Virus record (IMG/VR): IMGVR_UViG_3300034104_002426
Span: 1-28,586 of that record
Strand: one strand, 5' to 3'
Source: a virus
DNA: 28,586 nucleotides
Shown here in pieces: positions 1-8,526 of this stretch. A program made the translations under genes and the position numbers. Each line of letters opens with the position of its first letter. The stretch's first letter is position 1. Under the pieces are notes generated by a model. It saw only the letters and a program-made list of their open reading frames with translations, was not told where the DNA came from and did no database searches.

Positions 1-464
1 TTAGATGTAATATTCTCAATTAAAGTAATTTTAGAATTAAAAATATCTTTAATATCATAATTTGATTCTCTTTTAGATTCAAATACTTTATATATAGAAG
101 CTAAAACTTTATAATTAGTTATAGGCGATGATAAGAATTGCTCTATATCAAACTTAGCCGAAACTTCTTTTATAAGATTAAATTTCTCTTTTGATAATGC
201 AGATTGGTTTAATTTAGCATGTGCATCACACACAGTCTCTACCAATCTATCCGCTTTTGTTTCGGAACTATACTTCTCCTTTAATAGTATATCATAAAGA
301 CGTAACTCTTTATTTAACTCTGTATTGGGAGCGAAGAACTCTCTTACGATTGTTTTAGCGGTTTCTTTCTTATCGCCATTAAGAACTTCCAATGTTATTT
401 GCCTTACTAAAAGCTCAAATAACACTCCAGTGTTCTTAAACTTGGAATGTTTAATTTTTTTCAT
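1..464 (-). CDS. conserved phage protein downstream of portal, C-terminus cut by window edge
   Basis: The frame starts at ATG 464 and stays open to the window edge, so at least 154 residues are visible and the C-terminus is missing. The N-terminus is very basic (MKKIKHSKFKNTGVLFELLV) and is followed by a largely helical, charged chain with no membrane segment or catalytic motif that I recognise. It follows the portal gene after a 66-base gap that carries the ATAyTTATA motif. In T4 the genes after gp20 encode the prohead core proteins and the head protease, so a role in head assembly is a positional inference only. I recall similar N-termini in marine T4-like phages, where the function is also unclear. 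The reading frame is certain; the function is unknown. Confidence 0.75.
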   Translation of the reverse strand, partial: MKKIKHSKFKNTGVLFELLVRQITLEVLNGDKKETAKTIVREFFAPNTELNKELRLYDILLKEKYSSETKADRLVETVCDAHAKLNQSALSKEKFNLIKEVSAKFDIEQFLSSPITNYKVLASIYKVFESKRESNYDIKDIFNSKITLIENITS

Positions 465-504
465 TTAATTACCCTATATTTAATCTACCCTATAAACTAA
501 CACA

Positions 505-513
505 TATAAATAT
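505..513 (-). promoter_or_regulatory. ATAyTTATA motif, putative late promoter
   Basis: On the minus strand this reads ATATTTATA, an exact match to the consensus of nine sites in the window. It sits 40 bases before ATG 464, the longest spacing of the set, in the gap after the portal gene. Confidence 0.4.
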
Positions 514-530
514 AAACAAATTTTTCTTTA

Positions 531-2309
531 TTAAATTTTAGTGTCATCTAATAGGTTTTTTTCATCCAACATATCAGATTTTTCGTTTAAAACCTTCTTT
601 TTTGATGAAATTCCGTTTATATATTCTCTTGCAAGCTTTTTTGCATTTGCATTTAAGTGTCTATCATCTCTTTTTCTCTCTTTATGGTTTTCAGCATCTC
701 CCAATGGGTCTCTACCATACGGATGCTTATCTTTACCATAAGTATTTCCTTCTTTTGGTCTTCCAACTCCTCTATTTAATTCAATTTCGGTTTTAAGTTT
801 ACCGATTTCCTCCTCCACATTTTGTTGTTGTGGTGGATTTGCCGGGTCTTGTCCTTGTTGTTCAATAGAAGTATGTCTGAATCTATCTTTAAGGTCTAAT
901 ATTACTTTTGCTCTTTCAATATCAACTTCATCCTGCGATAATCCAAATATATTATGGTATGACCAATCAGATGATAACATATTAAGTGCTTTTGCATCAG
1001 ATGCTAATCTAACCTTCTCACTCCACAAATTCACCTTTTCTTGCTCATAGATTGTAGAAGCGTTAGTAAGAGTTAATTCAAAGTTTGTCATTTCTGAATC
1101 TTCAATACCTTGCGATGCTAAGTGTACAATTGCTATTTTAGTTAATTCACTAACAACTGTTCTTTGAATTCTTTCGATAGTTCTTGCGAAACGAACATCT
1201 TCTGCTGCTAGAGTTGCTTTACCATTTACGTTCTCATCATACGATAAGTAGGCCTTTGGTACTCTCAATGCTGCAAATAATTTACCTCTTAGATATTCGA
1301 TATCCTCAATAGCTGCATACTCTAAACCTTGTAGGTTTTCAATATTAGTGCCACTATCACTACCACGTACAGGTAAGAAGAAGTCTTCAGTAAGGTTTTG
1401 AATATTATATTTTAAGTTATAATCGCCGGTTTCTTTATTAACAAATGGAGTTTTCTTCATTTTGTTAATAATCTTTTGCATATAGTTATCAACTTCTACC
1501 GGTGGAATGTTACCAATATCAATTTTGAATATTCGTTTTTCAGGTGCTCTCATAATACGATGGATTAACATCGCATCTTCCATAAGGGATAATTGCTTCC
1601 AAATTCTTCTTGCACCTTCTACCATCGATTTACCATAAGGTAAAAAGTTAGTATCTGATAACATACGGAAGTGGGCCATTTCATATTGCTCATATTCTTT
1701 TTTACCAAAACGGTCCATTTCCACCTTATACTTAACATAATTTGCATTGTTAGGGTCAGTACCTTCTAATCTCTCAACATTGTAAATTGAGTGTGGCATT
1801 ACATTTATAACACCCTTATCTTCTGCAATTTCCAATGCTAAGAAAGCATCTCCATATTTTACTAAATTTCTAACCCAAGGCCATAAATTAAATTCTATGT
1901 TCATTATATCATAGAATAAATTATGAAGCAATTCTCTTACGTTCTCATTTGTGGATTTAATTTGAAGTACATCACCATATTCGTTCTTAGTTGTACTTTC
2001 ATCCGCATATATATCTAATGCCGATGATATAATTGGGTCACTATCCATAGCATCATAATCTCTAAAAAGTTCTCTACGAACTTGATGATATGCCATTGAT
2101 TGAGCACCCTGCTGAGTTTCATAATAAGACCTTTGTAATTTAGTATATCTATCTCTAAGATTTACAAAGTTAGTATTATACTGACGGTCTTCGGTATCTA
2201 CAACTTTTCGTTTACCATCTTTATCAACCGTTACAATTGCATTGGTTGAGAATAGTTTTTTAAGTCTACCAAAGAAACTTCTGTCATCTAATTGTTGTTC
2301 TTCTGCCAT
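531..2309 (-). CDS. 20: portal vertex protein (T4 gp20-like)
   Basis: 592 residues, slightly longer than T4 gp20. Portal proteins form the dodecameric ring at one head vertex: the DNA entry channel, terminase docking site and head-assembly nucleator. Recognisable gp20-family stretches include the DPIISSALDIYADE region near residue 90, the WPWVRNLVKYGDAFLALE region near 145, the RIMRAPEKRIFKIDIGN region near 260, and the LAAEDVRFARTIERIQ region near 370, which is well conserved in T4-like portals. The C-terminal 100 residues are Gln/Lys-rich and low in complexity (PPQQQNVEEE), as is common for portal tails. The ATG at 2309 lies 8 bases after the stop of the 145-residue gene, so the two are probably co-transcribed. 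The large terminase gene lies upstream, matching T4 head-gene synteny. Confidence 0.93.
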   Translation of the reverse strand: MAEEQQLDDRSFFGRLKKLFSTNAIVTVDKDGKRKVVDTEDRQYNTNFVNLRDRYTKLQRSYYETQQGAQSMAYHQVRRELFRDYDAMDSDPIISSALDIYADESTTKNEYGDVLQIKSTNENVRELLHNLFYDIMNIEFNLWPWVRNLVKYGDAFLALEIAEDKGVINVMPHSIYNVERLEGTDPNNANYVKYKVEMDRFGKKEYEQYEMAHFRMLSDTNFLPYGKSMVEGARRIWKQLSLMEDAMLIHRIMRAPEKRIFKIDIGNIPPVEVDNYMQKIINKMKKTPFVNKETGDYNLKYNIQNLTEDFFLPVRGSDSGTNIENLQGLEYAAIEDIEYLRGKLFAALRVPKAYLSYDENVNGKATLAAEDVRFARTIERIQRTVVSELTKIAIVHLASQGIEDSEMTNFELTLTNASTIYEQEKVNLWSEKVRLASDAKALNMLSSDWSYHNIFGLSQDEVDIERAKVILDLKDRFRHTSIEQQGQDPANPPQQQNVEEEIGKLKTEIELNRGVGRPKEGNTYGKDKHPYGRDPLGDAENHKERKRDDRHLNANAKKLAREYINGISSKKKVLNEKSDMLDEKNLLDDTKI

Positions 2310-2317
2310 AATTTATT

Positions 2318-2755
2318 TTACCATTTTCTACAAGACCAATATCTTGCTTTTGTTCTTGGACCAGGATTTTCACAATTGTGTCTTGCTCTGAATGATTTTC
2401 TTCTTTCAGGATTTGATTTTTTTATTTTTGCTCCCTTTTCACCAAAGTTTACTTTAATTACTTTTCCTGTTTTTGGGTTTTTAACGTACACCTTAAACTT
2501 TTTAACATCTCCTTGTGATGGTTTACCCAATTTCACTTCTCTACCCTGATACTCTGCTTCATAAACACAATTACAATTTGCTTCTTCTAATTGAGTTGAA
2601 TAACTTTTTAAGAAGTTTATGAAATCATCCATATCTTCTTGCTCAACATCCAATTCATCATAATCGTCAATTGGATTATCAGTTGGAGTATCACCCATTG
2701 AGTAGGCTTGGTCTACATACTCATCTTCTTTTAGGATATTTTGTAATTTAATCAT
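2318..2755 (-). CDS. conserved T4-like phage protein, possible prohead-internal protein
   Basis: 145 residues. The N-terminus (MIKLQNILKEDEY) is a short amphipathic stretch ending in I/L-x-E, resembling the capsid-targeting leaders and gp21 protease sites (I/L-x-E) known from T4 internal proteins. An acidic linker follows (residues 25-50, rich in Asp/Glu). The basic C-terminal domain (about 85-145) has a beta-rich KKFKVYVKNPKTGKVIKVNFG segment and a very distinctive Arg/Lys-Cys-rich end (RARHNCENPGP, then KARYWSCRKW) that I recall from many T4-like phages without an assigned function. Cysteines are at 61, 63, 128 and 142. It lies between terminase and portal. That it enters the prohead is inference from the leader and position. 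Confidence 0.8.
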   Translation of the reverse strand: MIKLQNILKEDEYVDQAYSMGDTPTDNPIDDYDELDVEQEDMDDFINFLKSYSTQLEEANCNCVYEAEYQGREVKLGKPSQGDVKKFKVYVKNPKTGKVIKVNFGEKGAKIKKSNPERRKSFRARHNCENPGPRTKARYWSCRKW

Positions 2756-2785
2756 TTAAGTTCCTTTTTTTATTTTGGCATATAC

Positions 2786-2794
2786 CATAAATAT
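2786..2794 (-). promoter_or_regulatory. ATAyTTATA motif, putative late promoter
   Basis: The minus strand reads ATATTTATG, differing from the consensus only at the last base. It is 30 bases before ATG 2755, in the 64-base gap between the terminase and the 145-residue gene. This start also has one of the few Shine-Dalgarno-like stretches in the window (AAGGAA, about 6 bases upstream). Confidence 0.35.
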
Positions 2795-2819
2795 TGTTTT
2801 TTATCAAAACACTACTATT

Positions 2820-4415
2820 TTATAACCACTGTGATAAATCTTCAAATTCATCACCTATTTTCATTTTCCAAGGATTATCTTCCATACTACTACCACCATA
2901 TACCCCATCATGCTGCATGTTTGATGAAATACCTCCTATTGCTCTTTTTGTGAGGTCGATACCTTCTTGTCTCAAACGAAGTGCAGTATCTCTAACCCAC
3001 AATCCAATACAAAATGCCATCACCAAGTCATCATTATAACCCTTCATAGCTTCAGCTCTACCATTCATAAATATAAATGTAAACAATTCATCTATCAAAC
3101 GATTGGAACGAACTGTAACTGCTTTTTCTCTAAAGTATTCATCTAATTTAGATACAATTAATGGTCTAGTCTTAGATGTAGTTGAAAATCCAGCTACCAT
3201 TTGCCTTTCATCAGCACGATATTTATTTCTCATTTGATTTTCAACATCTACATATTTCAAATCCTTACTCATATAGAATAAGTTTTTGTATTGTCTATCA
3301 ATTACTTGCTGAATCGTTGCCCAACCAATGTTTGCGTTCTCTATAATAAGTAATGCATCATTATATTGTGTGGATAATTCAACTAAGAAGTTTCCAAAAT
3401 CTTTAGTGTCAACCTTTCCTTTATACTCTGCTACCTGTGTACAAGTTGTTATATCCATAACGTGAGCTGCGGAATAATCCGAACCATCTCCTCTAGCCAC
3501 ATCGGCAATGACCATATAAGAACTACCTGCGTTTGGATATTCCCATCTCCAAAGATTACCATCAAATCCAGTCTTTTCTAATGGGTCTTGACAATATGAT
3601 TCTTTATAGAACATTAATAATTCTGGGTCTATTACAGTATCACCAGAAGATACGAAGTCACAATCACATTCTTGTGCTGCTTTCTTTGCTCCTAATAATT
3701 TCTCTTGTTCAGCTCTCCAGTCCTCACCTCTTTCTGGGTGTACAGTCCAATGTAATCTGATTGTATTAAATGGATTGGTACTTTCTTCAGCCGATAACCA
3801 AGTTTTGTGAAACCAGTTACCCACTCCATTTGGAGTAGAAAGGGCTATACAGCTACCACCCGTTGAAAGTGTTGATTGTGCAGATGTCCAAATTTCATCA
3901 ATATCACCAATGAAGGCCGCCTCATCAAATATTAGAAGTGATAATGCTTCAGAACGTCCAGCATCAGGAGATGATGCAATAGCCTTAATTTGAGAGCCGT
4001 TTTGTAATTTAAGTGATAGTTTGTTATCTTCCAAAGAACCTCCCTTAAGCCAACTAGGAAGTAATTCATGCATTACTCTTACCTTAGTTACTAAGTTCTT
4101 TGCTACATCTTGCTTAGTTGCAATAACCAATACGTTAAAGTCCGAATTGAATAACATTCTCCAAAGTGCATATCCAGCGGATAGGGTTGATATACCAGTT
4201 TGACGTGATTTTAATACTATATTAAAACGATTGCCAGCAAATTCAGTTAAAGTTTTTTCCTGAAATGGAAAAAGATGAAAAGGTATTTTACCTCTCACCG
4301 GATGCTGAATCATACAATATTTTTTCATAAAGTGAATTGGGTCTACCGCACACTTTTTGTATTCATCTGCAATTATTTCCTTTAAAGATTTTTTTTGTGT
4401 AATTCCAGTACTCAT
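2820..4415 (-). CDS. 17: terminase large subunit (T4 gp17-like)
   Basis: DNA-packaging motor: N-terminal ATPase plus C-terminal RNase H-fold nuclease. I place the start at ATG 4415 (531 residues), one base after the upstream stop; the frame extends to a TTG at 4424, but ATG is more likely. In 531-residue numbering, the Walker A region is SRQTGIST (70-77), Walker B is LLIFDE with D164/E165, and the coupling motif is ALSTPNG. The nuclease acidic residues are D305 (VIADVARGDG), E359 (IIENANIG) and D462/D463 (YNDDLVMA). The Walker A lacks the usual Lys: T4 has SRQLGKTT and this protein has Ile at that position, a deviation seen in some TerL families where Arg near the loop start is thought to compensate. 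No truncation or frameshift is visible. Confidence 0.95.
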   Translation of the reverse strand: MSTGITQKKSLKEIIADEYKKCAVDPIHFMKKYCMIQHPVRGKIPFHLFPFQEKTLTEFAGNRFNIVLKSRQTGISTLSAGYALWRMLFNSDFNVLVIATKQDVAKNLVTKVRVMHELLPSWLKGGSLEDNKLSLKLQNGSQIKAIASSPDAGRSEALSLLIFDEAAFIGDIDEIWTSAQSTLSTGGSCIALSTPNGVGNWFHKTWLSAEESTNPFNTIRLHWTVHPERGEDWRAEQEKLLGAKKAAQECDCDFVSSGDTVIDPELLMFYKESYCQDPLEKTGFDGNLWRWEYPNAGSSYMVIADVARGDGSDYSAAHVMDITTCTQVAEYKGKVDTKDFGNFLVELSTQYNDALLIIENANIGWATIQQVIDRQYKNLFYMSKDLKYVDVENQMRNKYRADERQMVAGFSTTSKTRPLIVSKLDEYFREKAVTVRSNRLIDELFTFIFMNGRAEAMKGYNDDLVMAFCIGLWVRDTALRLRQEGIDLTKRAIGGISSNMQHDGVYGGSSMEDNPWKMKIGDEFEDLSQWL

Positions 4416-4416
4416 A

Positions 4417-5100
4417 TTAATCAACAGGAGGTTTTACTAAATCGTAACCTTTATCTTTTAATTTATCCCAAGCTTCATTTCTTAATTTTTTAGCCTGTTC
4501 GATTTCTTCTTCAAAACGAGTTATATCGGTTAAGATTTCTGCTTTTAATTCGGTTACATCCCTTTCCATACTCCATTTTTCAATCGTTCCATCTTCGTTT
4601 ACAACTTCATATTCTTGCTTAGCATCATTGTATGCTTGTTGAAATTGAGAAACTACATCTTTACCATAAGAAATCATATTATTATATATCTTATAATTTT
4701 CATAAGCTTCCCATAATCCATCTACTTTAATTTGAGCTTCTCTTAATGTAAGACAGTTTAAGCAATATCCAGTTTTAGATATTAATTTTTTATCAATTCT
4801 ACCTACTTTTATTGTTTTACAATTATCAGATTTACAAGTATTTAACTTATCTAAATAAGCTCTTGTTTCAGCCATAATATCACCCAACTCCGAAAATTCT
4901 ATTTTACCTCCTTCGGTTTGTTCCCAAGACCTACCAGTTTCATCTGTCCATTTTTCACCAACCTTACGTTTTATTATCTCTTTATCAGCTCCAGCAAATG
5001 ATACAAACGCTTCTTTTTGATAATCACCACCAGTCAATACCATATCAACCAACTTTCTACGAGTTGGATGCATAAACTTTTTATTAAATTCCTTTGCCAT
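4417..5100 (-). CDS. zinc-ribbon/coiled-coil protein in the small-terminase position
   Basis: 227 residues, not recognised as a named family. The N-terminus contains HPTRRKLVDMVLTGGDYQ, an Arg/Lys-rich helical segment. The centre has four cysteines spaced CX4C-X18-CX2C (C89, C94, C113, C116), which looks like a zinc ribbon. Residues about 120-215 are predominantly charged and helical, likely coiled coil. It lies directly before the large terminase with one base between its stop and the terminase ATG, so the two are probably translationally coupled. T4 has the small terminase gp16 in this place, so a DNA-recognition or terminase-partner role is plausible, but I see no clear gp16 similarity. 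An HNH-like or generic zinc protein is the alternative. Confidence 0.75.
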   Translation of the reverse strand: MAKEFNKKFMHPTRRKLVDMVLTGGDYQKEAFVSFAGADKEIIKRKVGEKWTDETGRSWEQTEGGKIEFSELGDIMAETRAYLDKLNTCKSDNCKTIKVGRIDKKLISKTGYCLNCLTLREAQIKVDGLWEAYENYKIYNNMISYGKDVVSQFQQAYNDAKQEYEVVNEDGTIEKWSMERDVTELKAEILTDITRFEEEIEQAKKLRNEAWDKLKDKGYDLVKPPVD

Positions 5101-5123
5101 AGTATATACAATATATTTGTATA

Positions 5124-5132
5124 TATAAGTAT
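5124..5132 (-). promoter_or_regulatory. ATAyTTATA motif, putative late promoter
   Basis: The minus strand reads ATACTTATA, followed by a TA-alternating stretch, 23 bases before ATG 5100. It has the same C variant and context as the site before the 131-residue gene. It would drive the zinc-ribbon protein and terminase. Confidence 0.4.
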
Positions 5133-5151
5133 ATCAAAATTAAGAAAACGA

Positions 5152-8100
5152 TTAACTATCGAAGAAAATACCTAAAATTTGATTTAGGGGTGCGAATGCA
5201 CCTGTTAATTTGTAAGTGTTACCCCCATATACAAATACAATACCTTCGTTTGGTACAATCTTTTCAAATCCACCCAATGAATTAAGCCGTTCTAACTCTA
5301 ATTTTAATTTTGCAATCTTCTTAGGGTCACCACTTGCTTTTACTTGAGCTATTGTTGATTGTAAACGAGCTACCATTTGTTTTTTAGCAGAATCGGGGTT
5401 TGCAGTAAGTACCGATTCCATAAATGATAATACATCTGCACCAACTCCTAAGAATATCTCCTCAAATCTCATTAGATTTTGTTTTGATATCTTTTGTTGG
5501 TCTTGTTTATCTATTTGTTCAGCCCATGCTCTTAGCTTAGGGTCTTGTATTGTTGCTATTCTGAATGATTTATCATTGAATGCCCATCTCTTTACTAATC
5601 CTATTTTTTCTTGTGCATCTAATTTCTTTCCACCCTTTTCTACAAATTTACTCCACCAAGCCTGATGATATTCTCCCACACCATCATTATCAGATAATCC
5701 AAATTCTGATTGTAGTTTAGAAATCATTCCTAAATACTTTCCTTGTAATTTGGCTAGTTGTTCTGATTTAGGTAACTTAGTCATTGGTGGTCCTTGTATT
5801 GTGTACTTAGATTGAACATGTGCGTTTACTTGCTTAATCATACCACCCAATATAGATGCCGCTTGTTGGTTCTCACCTACAATAGTACCAGCATCATCAT
5901 ACTCAAATGTACCATGAAATACTAATAGAGGTTGATTGTAAGGGATTACGTTTACAGATGTTGGATATATTACTTCCAAATTCATAAAACATGCACCATC
6001 CTTAAAAATCTTTAATCTTTGTGGTTCGGATAGAGCTGCTATTGCTTTAGATAAATCTTGCATAGCGAAGTTGTAAGCATCGGTTAATCCACCTCTACCA
6101 GCAAATTTATCTGCCACCTGTCCTATTGTCATAGCACCAGCTCCTTTGCTCTTTAGATGTGATTTGTTACGAGCTGCTACTAACCTACCATTTACCCAAC
6201 TAACTGCTAATGCCTGCCCATCAGTCTTTTCTCTAGTCAATTCTAAGTCACCATTAAGTGCTTTGGTTACAATTGATTTAAGGTCACTAAATGTTAGGTT
6301 CATTTCGATATCAAATGGGTGATTCATGTGACCGTAAGCCCCACCTTCTAATAATAGAGATTCGTTTACTGATTCTTTCTTCAAACTTCTTTTTTGTTGA
6401 ATCAATTGTTGTATTTCTGAAAATAAATCTGCAATTTCTTTATCTAACTTCTTTTCATCTGCACTCATTGGTGTTTCTATATCAACATTAGAATAAAGTT
6501 TTTTCTTTTTTGTAATTAGTAAATCTGCTTTTTTTAGTAAATCGGATTTTACTTTATCCAAATCTTTTAAAATTTCAGATGAAGTAGCTTCGTTTGTAGA
6601 TTCAAATGCAGATGGAGTTTTAATTTTTCTCCAACCACCACCCGGTGTTCTAAATATTCTGGCAGGTATTGGTAACGTAGAACCTATTGGTAATTGTCTT
6701 TCATAACCTTTATCAACATGTATAATTTTAGTTAAAAATTGGTTTGTTTTATTATCAGAACCTACCAATTCAACTTCTACATTTACAGGCCTACCACCTA
6801 CTTTCATTTTACCTGCAAATAATTGCCCTTTAGTAAATGCTTCTTTTAATTTTGGATGATTATCATGTCCACATTTATGACACAAATACATAGCATCACC
6901 ACCATCTTTCATTTCCCATTGCCAATTACAATTATCACAAATTACTTTACCATCTTCTACCTTTTCATCTACCGGTTCATATCCTCTATCTTCAGTATCC
7001 TTTGTATCAGTTTGATGACCTGGTTCTTTTTTTCGTTTATCATCAAAGTCAATTGTATCTAATTCAGCATGATATCCCAAATCAGGTGTGTAGTTACCTG
7101 TTTTATGATGCTGTATAAAATTATGTTCAGCTTCAGATTCAGGTTTGTGAGTTTTAGAATTTATTTTTTCATCAACTTTTTCATATTCTTCACTACCATC
7201 TCTATTCAATTTAGATTTTAATTTTTTAACATCGTTTGGGTCGGGAGCTCCATTAATATATCCACCAGGTAAACTTAAACCAACACCAACACCACCACCT
7301 AATCCCATTTCACCTAATATCTCAGCTTCCATTTCATCCATAATTTCATTGATATCTTCTTTTGAAATTATAGTATCTTTTTGATTTTTAGGAAGTTCCC
7401 AAAATCTTTTAGGCTTTTCATTGGGATTTTCTCTATAAGCATCTTGCCAATCCTCTACCTTAAACGGGTCATCAGCTGGATTTAATGTACTTTGTACTAC
7501 ATTTTTTAATTTATATACAGCTTTTCTAAATTGTGTTTCAGTATCTTTTGATTTTCCTCTACCCCTCATAGCATCTGCTTTCGGCGTATCCATTTGAATA
7601 TACCCACCTTGCTTATACCAATTTTCAGGCTTAGCTTTATTTAGTATTCGTTTTTGTCCATCTGCTACAAAAGAAGTATCAGGTTCATCACCAGCAGGCA
7701 TGCCAGCATTAGTAGCAGCTTCTTTCAGTTCTTCTTTTTTAGGAATTCTGAATGTTACTGCTTTCTTACCATTGATGGTTGGCATTCCCCATTCATCAGT
7801 TCCTATGTTTTTAACAACTACTTTTTTGTTTTTGAATTTACCCATCAATAGAGTATCACCAACTTTTACGTTTAATTTGATTTCCTCATTAATACATTCT
7901 TTAACTTTCTTTAACTTAAGAGTAATTAATTTGAAGATTTGGTCATCAAATTTTGGATATGCTTTTGTAAAATTCTTTTTTCTTTCTTCCTCATTACCAG
8001 CACTTAACCAATAACGAACATCAGTTCCACTAATAGCATTAGGTTGTGAGGGAGATGCGTAAACATATCCCTTGTCTAAATATCCAGCTTCCACTTTACC

Positions 8101-8496
8101 TTTATATGGAGTGAAGTATTTACCGCTTAAACGTGATGAATCCTTTTCACCTACAACAGTTATAAAACCAGTTGTATCTGAATCGAAATCGTTAAGTATT
8201 TCTTGTGGAGCGTATGGATTTTTAACATTAACAATTTTAGATGATGGAATTCCAAACATCTTCATCATTATTGCTTTCTTTTCGTTAAAATTAAATGGAG
8301 ATTTTTTTGAATCGGTAACGTTAGAAGTTCCGATATATACACTATCTTTTCCGAATTTGCGTATTAAGTTTTCATAAGTTGCGTAATGTCCCTTATGGAA
8401 TGGTTGAAAGCGACCAGAATAGACAACAACTACTTTGTCTATTTCGGCCGCTTCTCCCAATATTGTTTCAACCAAAAATTTTGCTAATCCCATCAT
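5152..8496 (-). CDS. dual nucleotidyltransferase: N-terminal HxGH cytidylyltransferase-fold + C-terminal KxDG ligase-like domain
   Basis: 1114 residues with several modules. Residues about 20-190 form an NMNAT/cytidylyltransferase-like domain: GRFQPFHKGH with H34 and H37 of HxGH, and ISGTDVR at 155-161. Residues about 205-250 look like a small beta (KOW-like) module. A Gly-rich linker near 397-415 is followed by a zinc ribbon (C520, C523, C539, C542) and a second beta module (555-630). The C-terminal domain (about 720-1114) carries a KTDG box (K757, D759, G760), NLEVIYP with E841, EGIVF with E1084 and YKLTG with K1096. These resemble motifs I, III, IV and V of the covalent nucleotidyltransferase superfamily (RNA/DNA ligases, capping enzymes). 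I recall this C-terminal region as an uncharacterised domain (DUF6267) in T4-like phages. The N-terminus (AKFLVETILGE, then AAE) resembles a T4 capsid-targeting leader. ATGs at 8496 and 8493 are both possible. Substrates are unknown. Confidence 0.85.
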   Translation of the reverse strand: MMGLAKFLVETILGEAAEIDKVVVVYSGRFQPFHKGHYATYENLIRKFGKDSVYIGTSNVTDSKKSPFNFNEKKAIMMKMFGIPSSKIVNVKNPYAPQEILNDFDSDTTGFITVVGEKDSSRLSGKYFTPYKGKVEAGYLDKGYVYASPSQPNAISGTDVRYWLSAGNEEERKKNFTKAYPKFDDQIFKLITLKLKKVKECINEEIKLNVKVGDTLLMGKFKNKKVVVKNIGTDEWGMPTINGKKAVTFRIPKKEELKEAATNAGMPAGDEPDTSFVADGQKRILNKAKPENWYKQGGYIQMDTPKADAMRGRGKSKDTETQFRKAVYKLKNVVQSTLNPADDPFKVEDWQDAYRENPNEKPKRFWELPKNQKDTIISKEDINEIMDEMEAEILGEMGLGGGVGVGLSLPGGYINGAPDPNDVKKLKSKLNRDGSEEYEKVDEKINSKTHKPESEAEHNFIQHHKTGNYTPDLGYHAELDTIDFDDKRKKEPGHQTDTKDTEDRGYEPVDEKVEDGKVICDNCNWQWEMKDGGDAMYLCHKCGHDNHPKLKEAFTKGQLFAGKMKVGGRPVNVEVELVGSDNKTNQFLTKIIHVDKGYERQLPIGSTLPIPARIFRTPGGGWRKIKTPSAFESTNEATSSEILKDLDKVKSDLLKKADLLITKKKKLYSNVDIETPMSADEKKLDKEIADLFSEIQQLIQQKRSLKKESVNESLLLEGGAYGHMNHPFDIEMNLTFSDLKSIVTKALNGDLELTREKTDGQALAVSWVNGRLVAARNKSHLKSKGAGAMTIGQVADKFAGRGGLTDAYNFAMQDLSKAIAALSEPQRLKIFKDGACFMNLEVIYPTSVNVIPYNQPLLVFHGTFEYDDAGTIVGENQQAASILGGMIKQVNAHVQSKYTIQGPPMTKLPKSEQLAKLQGKYLGMISKLQSEFGLSDNDGVGEYHQAWWSKFVEKGGKKLDAQEKIGLVKRWAFNDKSFRIATIQDPKLRAWAEQIDKQDQQKISKQNLMRFEEIFLGVGADVLSFMESVLTANPDSAKKQMVARLQSTIAQVKASGDPKKIAKLKLELERLNSLGGFEKIVPNEGIVFVYGGNTYKLTGAFAPLNQILGIFFDS

Positions 8497-8511
8497 ATAG
8501 TTTTCTTACTA

Positions 8512-8520
8512 TATAAATAT
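8512..8520 (-). promoter_or_regulatory. ATAyTTATA motif, putative late promoter
   Basis: The minus strand reads ATATTTATA exactly, 15 bases before ATG 8496, in the 30-base gap after the 131-residue gene. Confidence 0.42.
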
Positions 8521-8526
8521 TGAGGA

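Noticed and set aside
505-513. Reading TATAAATA sites as T4 late promoters for the plus strand
   Set aside because: All downstream plus-strand sequence is antisense to genes. The sites are positioned relative to minus-strand starts, so the minus-strand reading fits better.
4422-4424. A TTG start giving the large terminase three extra residues
   Set aside because: An ATG at 4415 lies one base after the upstream stop and fits the tight coupling seen elsewhere; the TTG would need an 8-base overlap.
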